A stretch of DNA of 64,000 bases from Chaunax sp. Z400 (lineage: Eukaryota > Chordata > Actinopteri > Lophiiformes > Chaunacidae). The position numbers and the translations under genes are program-made. The number at the start of each line of letters is the position of its first letter. Positions within the stretch are counted from its first letter, which is position 1. Below are positions 23,151 through 36,600 of the stretch, piece after piece. Where the stretch lies: NCBI GenBank assembly GCA_037577475.1, contig CM075187.1:19126810-19190809 (forward strand), in the 5' to 3' direction. A model generated the notes under the pieces. The model searched no databases. It saw only the letters and a list, made by a program, of their open reading frames with translations, and had not been told where the DNA came from.

Positions 23151-24860
23151 GTGGGTGGTGCGTCAAAAAACAAAAAAATTTTTTGACATGCACATGTGTG
23201 AGTATGCTTGTACTCCTGCATTTGCTGTGTTTGTGTTGTTTGCGAGAGAAAAATAAGATAGCATGAGACAGAAAAAATAAAAGAGAATCCTAAAGAGAGC
23301 AAAGGGAGTTACAGCCAGTGATTATCCACCTCCTGATTTTCAAGCCTCGCTTCTTTTTTGCTTAATATTAAGCTGCTTTTCACAGACAGCTTGGTGCGAC
23401 TAAATTACTTGGACAGTGCTCACCATGCACTTTACAAACTACAAGCATTGATAGAAACTGGAGACTCAGAATTCATATAAAGATACAGGAAAAGAAAGTG
23501 TTTGTGTTGTTTTGCTATCCTTGACAGAGTATGTTTCAGACACCTTAGTGAAGGCAGATCATTGTCACAAATTCTTACCTCTTCCAAGGCCTGTGGCTTT
23601 AAGGCCATGCAATGTAGTCTCTAATAAATACAGACAAACATAACACCACCCCTAGTCCTGTAGTACCACAGACAAAAAATCCTGGACTTGCCACTTTATC
23701 CAGATATACTACAAAAAGTAATCCTGCTAACAGACAAACAGAAAACATAAACTCCTTGTCGGAGGTAATGATGAGTCTCAGTGTTGACTAAATCAATAGT
23801 TGAGGAATCCCAGACGCCTAGTAATACTTAGGTGGGTTTTTGATGAGGCATGCTCGAGGCAGGTATGCATCACACATCCAAATAGTGAAATATTGCTTTA
23901 AATGAAGCTGAGACTTTCAAATGTGAGGTGATCTAAAAGAAAATATGTCAAATTCTCTCTGGATGAAAATAAACTAATCCACGGAAATAGAGAAATAAAC
24001 ATTATGTCACGATGATCCTATAAGGTCCTATCCTATGCTATCATGGTGTGGATTTTAAGGGAGTGATTAATTTTCACAGAGTGAAGAACACACACACACA
24101 TACATACTTTATAAAGCAGGATTTTGGTGACTTCAGGGCAGTTCTCATTTCAGGAGCCTAGTGGTACTATTGAGACATGCATACATACCAAAGACAGTTA
24201 CCTTCCCAGACTAGCTTTAAAGCTAATGCTACATTAATGTGGGTGTCGGTGGATTGAGGGACAATTAGAAGATAAACAATAAATGTTCTATCCACCAACT
24301 TGAACCCTTTACCAATTCTAAATCTGTAGTTAATTGGAAGCAATTTCCATTTGTTGACATAAAGCGAATATACAGACCAAAACCTCACAGTGGCTACTCC
24401 TATTGTGTTGTTGAGTTTTCTGACTTGGGACCAATGACCTTTTATGGACCTTTACATTTCCATCTTCGTCATGAAGTGCTCGACCTGATATGAGTCGATC
24501 CCCGTCTTTTAACTGTGGGAGATGCAACAAACAAACTCAGTAGCGGTCTTTGGGCAAGACTTTTGAGCAATGAGTCTAGTCTTTATAAAAACAAACAAAC
24601 TCTGTAACAAGTAATGAAACTGGTCGACAGCCTAGTCATCAACATTGTGGGCATTCCACCTGATAAGTCACCACTTCGGAAAAATGTCTGCTTACATAAA
24701 GGAATGGTTTGATATACAAGTACTAACATCAGAGTTCCCCCTACCACTCATTTGGAGGGGCCCGCCCCTCAATGCAACCTCCTACCCCCCAAAAAAGAAA
24801 GGCACAAAATACTTTATTTATGGAATTTACGAAATTTATATGGCCAGTCCAACCCCCCAA

Positions 24861-24898
24861 AACCAACAAACCTATATTCCCCTATAGGTTTGTTGGTT
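24861..24898. repeat. perfect 16-bp inverted repeat with 6-nt loop
   Basis: AACCAACAAACCTATA (24861-24876), loop TTCCCC, then TATAGGTTTGTTGGTT (24883-24898). All 16 arm positions pair. It could form a stem-loop in RNA or a DNA cruciform. No downstream U-run or coding context suggests a standard role. Confidence 0.9.
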
Positions 24899-25809
24899 CA
24901 AATATGTTCTGAACATTCACTTTCTTGCTAAGAGTTGAATGAGAGGACTGACACCACATTGACAACAAAGCCAGAAGATGGTTAACTTAGCCAAATATAT
25001 AGCATGGAAATACAGCGTTACAGCTAACCTGACACTTAAGGTGAAAAAAAGCCTCCCTACACCTTTACAGCTCACTATTGAACAAGTTGTATCTTGTAAC
25101 TTCCCGGACATACTTTTTCTACCAGTCCTTAATACACATTTTGGAAATGTTAAGCAAATGTGACTATAATGTAAATGTTAAAAGTGCATGGGGCAACAAC
25201 CCTCCCCATGGAATGTCACAAGAATGGCACTCAATCAGAGCCAAACAATCCTACATGTGTGTCTCACTATTATGACAAGCATGAAATACTCAGGATCCCC
25301 CACCATGGGTGCATTTCATTGAGGAAAGACAGTCAGAAGGAAGTTGTTTAAGTTGTCTCTGTTGATTACAATTCTTATTGATTGCATATCTAAGAAAAAA
25401 GTTCCATTTTCAACGTTCAAATATGTACTTTTAAGGTTCCAAAATATCAAAAAGATACCTCTCCAGTACATTGGAGATGTGTACATGCATTTTCATGAAA
25501 TAAATATTGAGCATTTTTTGATCTATGCCCCAGAACTCGTCATCTGGGACAAATCCCACTCACAGACGTTCAACTTGTATACATGGAAATGAAGAAAATA
25601 CAGACAATACAAACGATAGAAGTTCAAAAAGAGCAAAAGACACCACTTCAGTACTTGATTGTTGTGTCTAGAAAGCATTGTAAAAAAACATTTAAAAGTT
25701 GTTGAGCTCCAGAGACAAATGTATGGATGGCAGTGGAGCTCTGGATTATGGTATGCCATGGTATAGTCACTAAACTTCAAACATTATAAGCAAAAATGGC
25801 CCAAAGACG

Positions 25810-25985
25810 ATCACAGATTCCTGCTTCTTAAAAGTGATTATTCTCAGGTTTTGTTTTTGTTTTTTTCTATGACAATTACCTTATTATTGTTGGACTGTTG
25901 GACAGGCAAAACAAGACATTTGAAGTCTTCACTTTGGGCTCTTTCAACACTTTATAAACCAACCCATTAACTGGTATTTGTCAGG
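25810..25985 (+). repeat. internal fragment of the hAT-type MITE family
   Basis: Contains TTGGACTGTTGGACAGGCAA and ACATTTGAAGTCTTCACTTT, which match from memory the interior of the same fish MITE family as 1370-1953. Termini are absent. Confidence 0.45.
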
Positions 25986-26575
25986 TAAAACTAGAAAAAG
26001 TGGCAACATTAATTAATAATGAAAACAGCCATCAGTTGCAGCCATTATTTGTCTTATTAGCCAAGTTATGGAATATTCCTCAAAATGAAAAGAGTTCATA
26101 AATGAATGCCTAAGACACTACTGACCATGTTTCTTCTGGGAGTCTGGCAAGGTTGGAGTTATGCGGTTTTCACACAGGACAAACTATCAACCTCATCTTA
26201 CTAAAAATAACACACGATTCCTCCAGATGGAGTGCAGTGGAAAATGAATTTATCTCAATGCCTTGGGGATCATAATCAGTTAAAAAATAGACGTTATTCC
26301 TGCAAAAATCTCAGAGAAGACATATGTTAGGCAAACGCACGTCTTTTGGTCACACACAGTCTGACGCACCATTCACATTTTCAGTGTGAAAGCTTTTTTT
26401 TCCTTCTTTTTTTTAAACCAATCCTATGAATCCAGAGGGGTCAGTGTGTGTGTGTCCATCCTTTCAGGGTGAAGCCTGGAGTTTTCTCTGTTAAAGCCAT
26501 TCATCCTCTCTGGCAGCTATCAGTGCTCGCTCCTTTTCAGCTGAGCTCTTTTTTTCCCCTTCAATCTGGTCAATG

Positions 26576-26576
<1 letters not shown>

Positions 26577-26619
<43 letters not shown>

Positions 26620-26662
26620 TCTACTGTCTTTTTCCAAAATGCACACACACACACACACACAC
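26577..26662. repeat. facing (TG)n and (CA)n microsatellites
   Basis: A TG run (26577-26618) and a CA run (26642-26662) are separated by 23 nt. They are complementary and could fold into a hairpin. Confidence 0.9.
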
Positions 26663-29600
26663 AAACGATCACAAAAGCAATCTCTTTACTCTCTTCCAAA
26701 TCCCTCCTCTTAAATAAAAACAAGCATACGCAAACAGCCACAGTGAATGAAACGAGCACACACACTTGTGTTGCGTCACAGAATGCCGTCACCAGGATGT
26801 TAAATTATTCAATAGTACCACACAGACAATTCTGCACATCAGAGAGAGTGAGGGAGGTGGGGCCTGGGTACCACTGGTGGGGACTGAGATCAACAGGTTA
26901 TAGAAGCTGCAATTTAACCAAAACAGGGGATCAAATCTGAAAGGGCTATCGTTTTATTTGACATACCCAGTAATCTACTACAACCACCAATTTAACAGTG
27001 ATTGTTATTGCTTGAAAACTGTTTAACAGCCTTGGGAGCTTCAGGGGACAGAAGAAGTTGTCCATTAATTGTCAGGTTGGTGGTCCGAGTGAAGAGAACA
27101 GGGGGAAAAAATGAAAAAAAAGGCTGATTTGCACCTGATTAACCACCTGGACAAAGTACAATAAACAAGGACTGAACCTTGATCTCAAACACACACACAC
27201 ACAACGTTTTGAGGTCTTTCAAAATGCCAAGGTTAATGAAGAAAACAAGAGAATTCTATCCCATTCCATAAAACATATATTTAAGATCCAAACAAAGTTA
27301 TTTTTTGCATATTAAACATATTTTAAAATTTTTTTTTTTTTTTTAAATGATCATGCAGGAACTGCTTCTAAAAGTCAAAGTACTGCTCGGGGCTCCAGTA
27401 CATGAAAACATTTTGAATCCACTCCAAACTTGTAAACAGTTTGGTAATATCTTCATCCCTCTATCTAAGAGCGCTTATTTCTGCATCATGACAGCTTCCT
27501 GGAGCACCGTGTGTCTTTCATGCCATGCCTGCAGTATAACACATGTCCAAATGTGGGAGTTTGATGTTTATGTAATTTCTTTTCTCTCAGGCGATCATTA
27601 TGGTCCAAGTCTATTTTTGTAGGCCCGGTACACTACCAGTTCATTATTTTAAGAGCACGACTCCACCAGCGCCACCTCCTCTTAGCTGACTCAATGAACA
27701 AACCCCAAAATCCAAAATGTGGTGGATTTAATGCAAATGTGTCCAAAAACAATTCAACTAAAACTGTGCAATTTACAGAGAATGCATGTGGACCTTAGTA
27801 ACAATGTGTTAGACTTTGTCCAGAGGGAAATTTGAAAATAAATTGAAAAAATAAAAACATAAAATAACACTTAAATTAGACCAGGGCTCACAATAACACC
27901 ATGAAGACATATTGAGCAACGTTTTAGCAGAGTGGAGCTTCAGCCTATTTACACATGATGCTCTCAGGCATTGCACTGAGTGTAGGTCACCCACATTTTG
28001 GAAGTACACAATTATGCGCATTAAAAGAAGGACAATGGACAGCTGGATTGGAGTTTCAGCAGATGTGTGCGAGACATCGCCTGCATAATGCGTCATAACC
28101 TAGATCTTCTCTTTCAAATTTAGACAAAATCTGTCCTACGTTAGCTTGATGTCTGGCCGTCGGTCACGACGAGAATGTACAGGTCAGGATCAGTGTTAAA
28201 GGACACTTTCTAATATATGTGTTATATGAGTTTGTAGAGCAAGAGACAAGGAGGTCATGAGAGGAGGATGGAAAAAGAGAGAGAAGGGCGAGAGAAAGAG
28301 TGGGAGAACATGACATAACAAAGGGAGGAACAGGTCGAGCCTGATGAAACTCTGTTTACAGTACAGGGAGAGTAGCTATAGGCCATTTTCACAATTTTAA
28401 TCATTTACTAGCAAAGAAGTAGTTAAAAAGAAACAAAGTAATATTGATTTGCAACCCTGCATGTGTCTATGTGTCCATGGGCAGTTCAATATAACAGAAG
28501 AAAAACGGATTTTTGTCCTCTGATTGTTTGGACGGATAAAATTATCCAGCATTTTGGATGAAAAGTGCTAAAATCAAAGCAGATACTTCTCTTAGGACAA
28601 AGAACAGGTGCAGTTACAACATTAGTAAATGGTTGTACTGTATTCAGATGGACCATTTCTCTTATTCATCACTTTTCAGGCAGTCTTATGAAACAAGTTT
28701 TTTTTTTTTTTTTGCATGTTCATGTCACAATGATGATGAAAATACCTTGTGGAGGTCAGCACTATTTAATGTTTAGGACATTATTTTGTTTTTTATACCA
28801 TGGTAAAATGGCCTTTTAAATTGAACAGTGGCTGGTTCAATTTTTATTCCATAGAACATACATTTTTGATCAGTTTGTAGCATCCTCAATACTCATAGGC
28901 ATAAACATAGTGGTTTTTGGCCACTTATAAGTACAAACCAACTACAAGCATGCATAATATGCATAATTTTTAACTTCTGGCATTGTGGAAGTTAATATGA
29001 TACTAACGCTGGGAAAAGAAAAAGAAAAACAATCTAAAAGTAAATCTAATTATTATAAACATAATTATTCAACTTTTCAGACTCTTTTCCAAAAGAGATT
29101 TTCTTTTGGAAGAGATGTTCTTGCATGCTTACACCATTTAGCATAGTCATAATTAATTAGTCTCAAGAGCAAAACAAATTATTCTCAACTGGAATATGAT
29201 TTGAAGGGAATTTGATTTAAGTAAAAGTTGTTTACAAGGATTTAAATTTCAGACTATTGTGTTGTCCAACCAGAGGCCATGATTTATTCTAATAGTCTGT
29301 CTATCAATATTTTTCACCAAGAAGGAGGAGATGACGTATATAGAGATGCTTGGAAACAGAAGCCGATAGATTCTGGTGGACTTGGGAAATAAAAAGGCAG
29401 TGATTCCCCCCTTTGTATTGATTACACATCAAGCAACCCTTATAAAACAAGACGGACAGTTTCCATTTCTTATCATTCCTCTTCCACAATAATTTTAAAT
29501 ATTTCCTTTACAGCAGTTTCTGGTCTAAATATTGTCTTTTCAGTGCAACACTGATGGATAGGTCTTTCTGGGCCTATGTCAATCCTTCAAAATCCTTCAA

Positions 29601-30468
29601 GGTCTTTGTTAGATAGTTTTTATTAACATTAGTCTTACTCACTCCCAGTGCCTGTGCCTCATCACCTTTACAGCAAGCTACTTTCAATCTCTGTTACCAG
29701 CTTGTAATTCATGATTACCACAGAAAAAAAGGACAGTTATATGTAGACCTAACCTTTAGTGCATGAACAGATTGGTTAGATAAGAAAATAGGAAACGTAA
29801 TAATGCATTTAACAAAAGACAAAATCTTAGGGATTTATTGAAGATGCCAAAGTTCATCTGACATGACCAAAACAATGGTGCATTGAAATAACCAGCTTTC
29901 CCTATACGGGCAAATAAAATGATATGCCTGTTGTTGATCTGCAAAAAAAGGGAAGAGGAACAGAGAACAATTGAAGGTAAATGTCAATTAGGTTTCGACA
30001 ATGAGGTCTCGGCCTTTCGGTTTCTATTGACCGCGGTTCACTCATAGGGCTGCAACTAGTGCTAAACTGGCCAAAAAAGGCCATTTGATAAGCGTTTCCA
30101 TTGACGTGTGTAATGCTGACTGCTATCTAGCCAGACTCCGCAGGGACTGGGCCTGTTTATGACTATCAATTTCCAGCTATACTGATTTTCATAGTGGCTG
30201 CAAAAATAATCATAATCATTTAGTTACAAATTCAAACACATCATAGATGTTATTTTAAAAATTAGCATCAGATTAAGACCTTTGTTTTGTGCAAAGAAAC
30301 ATTCAAGTACATACATGCACACACACAAGCTCATAAATGGTGGCAGGAGGCTTTAGCAATAAGCCTGATAAGTCTGGAGCTGTTGGACATCAAGCCAATA
30401 CAGATTAACTATATTTTTAGGACACATCAACACCTCTAGTTCATCTAAGACTCAAGAACTCTTTGCAT

Positions 30469-30525
30469 GGAGCAGCCCAATAGCTCATTTGATAGAGCAG
30501 GATCCCTATGTGGTGATGATTTCCA
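30469..30525 (+). repeat. truncated tRNA-derived SINE head (possible)
   Basis: GAGCAGCCCAATAGCTCATT then TGATAGAGCAGGATCCC resembles the A-box half of a tRNA-derived SINE. No B box follows, so this is a weak call. Confidence 0.3.
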
Positions 30526-32445
30526 GAAATCAAATACAATTTGAAATGATTAGAAATAGTCTATTTTAGCCATAATTGTTACAAAAGTTAAATAGTAGCT
30601 AAATTTTAAACTAAAACCATGCAAATAAAAATGTGTTTTTGTGTTTGGATTAGCCCATCAGTGCGTGTGCGCTTCATGTTTGTACGCTTCAACCACCTCC
30701 GGGGATAGACGGGGTCGCGAGTCTTTGGGACCGTTACTTTGGGGGTCGGGACTGAAAAGTTTGGGAATCCCCGTCTTAGAGGACATTTGGGCTGAGAAAG
30801 GCCGAACAGTCCCAAGAGCATGCAGTCAAATGCCAACACATCTACTGAGTTATCTCACTGCCGCTCACCAAAAGGCCATGCAAAATGCATGAGACTGCGA
30901 GAGATTTTGAGGGTATAAGAGAAATGAGAAAATGCAAAAAGGCATCGCATATGTACACAGCCACACACGTATATGGATAACGCATGTAATCACTACATGA
31001 ATTGCTTTCGTCATTTAATCAGCAATGTGCATGGACACACACACACAAAGGGACTTCTATTTGTGGAAGTACTCACCAGCTGATCTAGTTTCAGCTCAGA
31101 GTGCAGTGTGTGTGTGTGCATGCATGTTTGTATGTGTACATAGGGAGAACTATGAGCATAGAGTGAAGTGCTACTCTAAAGCCCAACAGGATTTTCCAAT
31201 CAAGAGCAGAAGAGACGGAAAGAGTAATAGAGGCCTATTGCAAGCTCTCTACTGAACGCAGTTCAATAGAGCAATTATCACTATGAGTGGGACAAGCAGC
31301 CTTGCTTGAGTTTCGTTCAGAATGAAATATTAAAGAGACTTAAATTAACAAACGTGTTGAGCTACCACGACCCGCAGTTTGGCGTTCCAGCCATTAATGC
31401 CAAAGTTTAAGTACTACTACCATGAATTTATCCACCTTTCCCGGATAGGATTAGCAAATCATGTTTCTTAACTCATTTGTGCAAGAGACTGAGAACAAAG
31501 ATAGACCACCTGACGAAGGAAGTATCTAAATCTTTTCAATAGCCTTTCATTAGATTCATACCGACTGCCCTTCACGCAAAGCCAAAGCAATGAACACACG
31601 TCTAATCTAAATCTGCCCACTCAGTGATTGGATTCCATGTCAGACACCTACGCTGGCTGATACCGCCTCTGACTTTCTTGAATGTCATGACCTTGGAGGG
31701 ACAATGATGATGTCACGCAGGCATTCACCATGCGGAGGCTCTCAGGATGGCCGGGGGATGCTGTGATTCACGTTTATACATTTATGGCTAGGACTTTACA
31801 ACCGCTCATGTATCACAAGGAGACATTTTGTGATGGAGCCTGTGGCTTTTAGTTGGCCGCAAAGAGAAGACGACAAAAGAAAATATGTGGGTGTGAGCGT
31901 TTAGGTATTCAATTCTACAAGTGGTTCCAAAGAAACAACACAACTAAACCCGAACATTACTTGACTGTAATAGTACTTTGAGATGTATCTGCAAGTCGGT
32001 GAGTAATTTGACTCATCTAGCTCTCACGCTTTAGTCGATGCAACGCAGCAGGAGAAGCCTAAAGCCACATTTAGGAAGGAACTCAGTTCAGTTCACCGAG
32101 TTAAATGTCTTTTGACGTTTTCATTGACAAAGGTGTGGATGGTACCAATAGAACCATTCCATTCTGTACTGTTTTTTTTTTGTTGTTGTTGTTGTTGTTA
32201 CCCCTCAGCAACCTGAGTCAATACTCAAATGCAGAGTTAAAGCACTGCATTCATCATGAATAGTAGCAACCGGAGTCCTCTGGTTGTCTCTGCTCTGATC
32301 CACCATTTCACATACTGGTTGTTGTTTTCGTTTTTTTAACAGTCTTTTGTTTTGCTGCCTGCAGTCTTTTCTCAAAATAAGCTTGTCTCACAAACACATA
32401 CAACTGCGAGGGAAAAACGTGCGTCCTTGTCTTCCATTGTGTATG

Positions 32446-32476
<31 letters not shown>

Positions 32477-32499
32477 AGGGAATGTGTGGTTGGGCGAGT

Positions 32500-32524
<25 letters not shown>
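32446..32524. repeat. (TG)n and (GA)n microsatellites
   Basis: TG run about 32446-32477 and GA run about 32499-32524, separated by a short unique spacer. Confidence 0.9.
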
Positions 32525-32530
<6 letters not shown>

Positions 32531-33590
32531 AGAAAAGTCATGGTGAATAAGAGAGGAGTAAAAAGGTTTGCAGTAAGTTGTCCATGTCGCTGGAAATTAA
32601 CAGTATGTGTTTCAGTAGTGGTATAAGAGAACATCATAATTGATCCGTAATCCATACAGATTGTCTCCTACAGTTCAGCACACATGTGATCCATGGATTT
32701 TGCAAAATGTAACTATGTCAAAGTAAAATAATATTTTTACAGCCACTGTTTTTAAAGTAATACGTACTTATTAAATCTGAAGGGAAAGAGATTTAGCAGT
32801 GAAAGGATAGAGATGACACATGCTATGTTTTACTGTTGTTGTGCGACTTTAATGGAAAAGTGAAGAGGCTTAATCTCTGACATCCCAGTCAACCCCAGTG
32901 ACATTAGCACTATTTACACAAGCCCTTCTTTTAAGGGGAAATGGCGCAACAGCGCCGCAACCAAGTCCTTTCTCTACGACGACGGCGTTTGTTTACACTG
33001 AACACAAAACAATGGCTGTGAAAATGGGCCTACAACCTGCTCATGGTGGGACAGGTGTGTCTTTATTCTGACCCACTGCTCTGTACAAAAACAATGAAGG
33101 TGTAATGGGGGGGGGGGGAGAGGAGGGTCTGTGTCGTTTCACCTATGTGATGGCAGTGGAGTAGTAACAACGCCGGATCGGACATCTGTATAAATGCGAG
33201 GTGGGAAGACAGGACAGAGCCTGCTATCCCTCCTCTGCTTTTAAAGAAAAAAAAATTTAAAGAGAAAATCAGCCAAAATGAAAGAGAAAGACAGACTATC
33301 AAGTAGAGGAAACCCTAAAAAAGGAAACATGCATCTAGGTCACTGAGTCATTTCCCATGCGTTTTGCCTTTTGCCCTTTTCCCTTTGCAAATATATACTG
33401 ACAACATAAATTATGTACATCATCAGTGGGGTTTACACAGAGTGGGAGAGCGCTCATGGGTTTTAGGACTTAGGATTTCTGCTTTTTATCCCCTGTAACG
33501 TCTGCCCGCAATTAGTTTGGGAATTAATACAGGCTCAGAACTTTGCCTTCCTCTTCCACTTTGAGATCTGTACTGATTCATCCAAGCCTC

Positions 33591-33596
<6 letters not shown>

Positions 33597-33622
<26 letters not shown>
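33597..33622. repeat. (CA)n microsatellite
   Basis: Pure CA run of 13 units. Confidence 0.9.
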
Positions 33623-33625
<3 letters not shown>

Positions 33626-36600
33626 TTAAATACAATTTACTGAATTCATTACTTGTTTGCTAATTCCATGTAAAGTGTGTGCAAAAGCTGTAAATGATCA
33701 GGCAAATTACATAAAAAGAATCAATATGCATTAATATGCCAACTGTAACAAAAGTGTGGGGTCTTTTAGAGGCCAAGCAATGAAGCACTGACCGTTTTTA
33801 TTTAGAAATTTAACAAATCGTCTGATTAAATAATAAATAAAATGCAGATTATGCAACAGGAGGAGTGTGATAGACTCCTCTTTTGCAGAGCAAAATCTGT
33901 CTGGCACTATAAGGCACCCAGATCTTCATACTGCATGCTGAGGTTGCCGGACACAACAGGTTTAAAAAAAAAAAAAAAAATTAAATAAATATATATATAT
34001 ATATATTTATGAAACTACATAATATAAACAAATCTGACCACAGGCAACGCATTGGCTGAGTTAGGCCATGTCAAATAACAATTTCTCCTCTGTACCAGTT
34101 CTTGACCTGCTGAATTTCCACTGCACAACCAGCCATCAGCACAACTTGCCTTGTTGCCCCAGACGTTAGAATTTAGAAACACTCACAAAGTCTACACTTT
34201 GTCTAGTCTAGTCTACACAATGTCATGAAAAATGTTGTTCCAAAGTTGTGTCTTGGTTGTATTTTGTATTGTCTGACCATCAATCCAAAACCTAGTAAAG
34301 ATATGCAGTTTATTATCTCACAACACAAATATAAAACAACAGTCCCAATATTAAGAAGCTAATGTCAGGGGATTGACATTTTGCTTGGAAGGATGATGAA
34401 ATAAACAATAGATTGCTTATCAAAATACTGATAGATATTCTGTCTGTTGACAAAGCTGAACCAGATGGGACTATATTTGACACATGCTCATAACCATAAT
34501 CTTGTATCTTATGCAAAGCCAAACTGTCTTTATGTAGCTTTCTTGCCTTCTATGTATCATTAAGGAGGGGATTTAACTCACTTTATACTGGCTGTGAGGT
34601 AGTTTTAATTTCAAATGAAAGCTATGATGAAAATTGTTTGTCAACGATTTTTTTACATTGACAAAGACAAGATGAGACTAAATCAACACGCAATATTGTG
34701 ACGACAAAAGACAAGACGAAAATGTAGATTACAAAATAAGTACTTGCCAAAATCTCTTTATTTTCGTCCACGAAAAATGTGTCCACCAAATACTGTCTTG
34801 GGATGACAGGCAGATTTCCCCCTGCAGACGTATGCGTGTTATTATCTTCTCCCCTGGTGTATTTTAAATGTTTTAGGCTATCTTGGGATTCTAAATAACA
34901 TTTTATTTCTCCTATGTGGAGGGTAGCCTTGCCTGCCACCGTTTTTGTGTAGCTCCTATTTTTGTGTTTTGTGTATAACCACCATACGGCGGTTATATGT
35001 TGCTTTTTCACTGCAATGGGGAAAAGAAAAATCCTATCTCCAGAGCCCTACTCACTTCTTCCAGTAAATCATCATCATCACTAGATTCTCCACTTTAACA
35101 GTACAGACTCACCTCACCAATACATACAGATAACAAGTCATGACCCCTTCAGTCCACCACCTTTGTGCGTTGCCGATCAATAATTAATTAATTAATTAAT
35201 AACAGAGAGCCTTTATTTATAAGGCAGAGTCTAATAAACCAGTGAGTGAGAGAGAACATGTGTGTGTATGTTTGAGAGAGAATGAGAGACAAAACCCCTT
35301 AGACTATATGAATATCAGGGAGCATCACATGTGGCAGTCCTACTTCCTGTCTCTTATGGCTCACAGTCATACTTACCATCTTGACTTATCATGTCTAGGG
35401 CCAGTATTCAGACCCAGCTTTTACTATTTTCTTCGGATGTGCTGGACTTTCTGATATTACTCTACAGCTGTCCCTCCAGACTTGATGCAATTAAGAGTTT
35501 AAAATCTAATGAACGACTTGACTGCTTAATGATCCTGCGAGTTACAGCGTTCACAAATGTTGTAGCATATATAGCATATAACATACAGCCTGTGATTACT
35601 GGTGAGAACAGCAACTTGAACCTTGACATCTAATCTGTTATTATGATTGGCCTGCCTCTTTACTGTGAAATGGTTGATGTGCAATAGGCTTTCCAATCTG
35701 ACATGGCCCATCACACCAGGAAACAATAACTGGACTTAGGTCATGAGGTTGTCTATGAAAGGCTGAGACATGAGTGTGATTGCATCAGCCTCTTTGATGC
35801 CCTCATTGCCTGGTAATTTAACCTATTCCTTGTTTGCCCTCTGGGACTATATCGTCCCTGCAATTATCCTCGAGTTCATGGCCTCTTGGCTTTGCAATGC
35901 TGCACATCTGGTTCATTTGTGTTAGTGTATGATGAGAGCTTGTGTGTGAGTGAGAGAGGAAATGAAAGCAAGAATTAGTGAGAGAAGTAGTGGGGCTGGA
36001 TATTGAAAGGCAAAGTTTCCTCCGCATCACAGTTTAACTGGAAAATTGTTCAGTTTGCCCTCAGGCTCTCTCGGTTTACAAAGGCATACAAAGCTATCCT
36101 AGCATGGACGATTGAGCGAGAAAAGGGTGGCAGAAAAACTTGCTTTGGCTCTCATTGCCCTTTTTCCCCCCCACTACTATGTTCCATCATGCAACATGAC
36201 AAACCATTCATACCCAGCCGGATGAATCAGAGGTTAGCTAAAAGCCCAGTTTAAGATCATGGCAGCAATGTGGGAAAAATGCAAAAATAAATAAATAGCT
36301 AACCTCCATAATTCCTCCATAAAAACTTGATGTTGTCTTCAACTGTAAATCTTTGGTGTGGAAATCTGTGACAAATATTCACCCAAGCTTAGCCACATAA
36401 GTAACTAAAAAATATAGAACATGAAGTCACATTTACCCACTGCTCACTGCTGGCTGGTGAGAGCGCAACACAATCTCCCCCAGATTCATTAGAGACAAAT
36501 CTCCACTTGACCCAATGGAGGCTGTCCAGTCACAGCATTAGGGCTTCACATAGCTTGGGCAGAGGCCTAGATTCTCTTGGGACTGGGGGTAGGGGGTGGC

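Noticed and set aside
28710..28730. T-run as a possible pol III terminator
   Set aside because: No A or B box upstream; a simple homopolymer.
30690..30780. GGGTCGGGACTGAAAAGTTT then GGGAATCCCCG, like the end of a hAT-type repeat
   Set aside because: Only one end seen and no partner terminus nearby; not enough to call an element.
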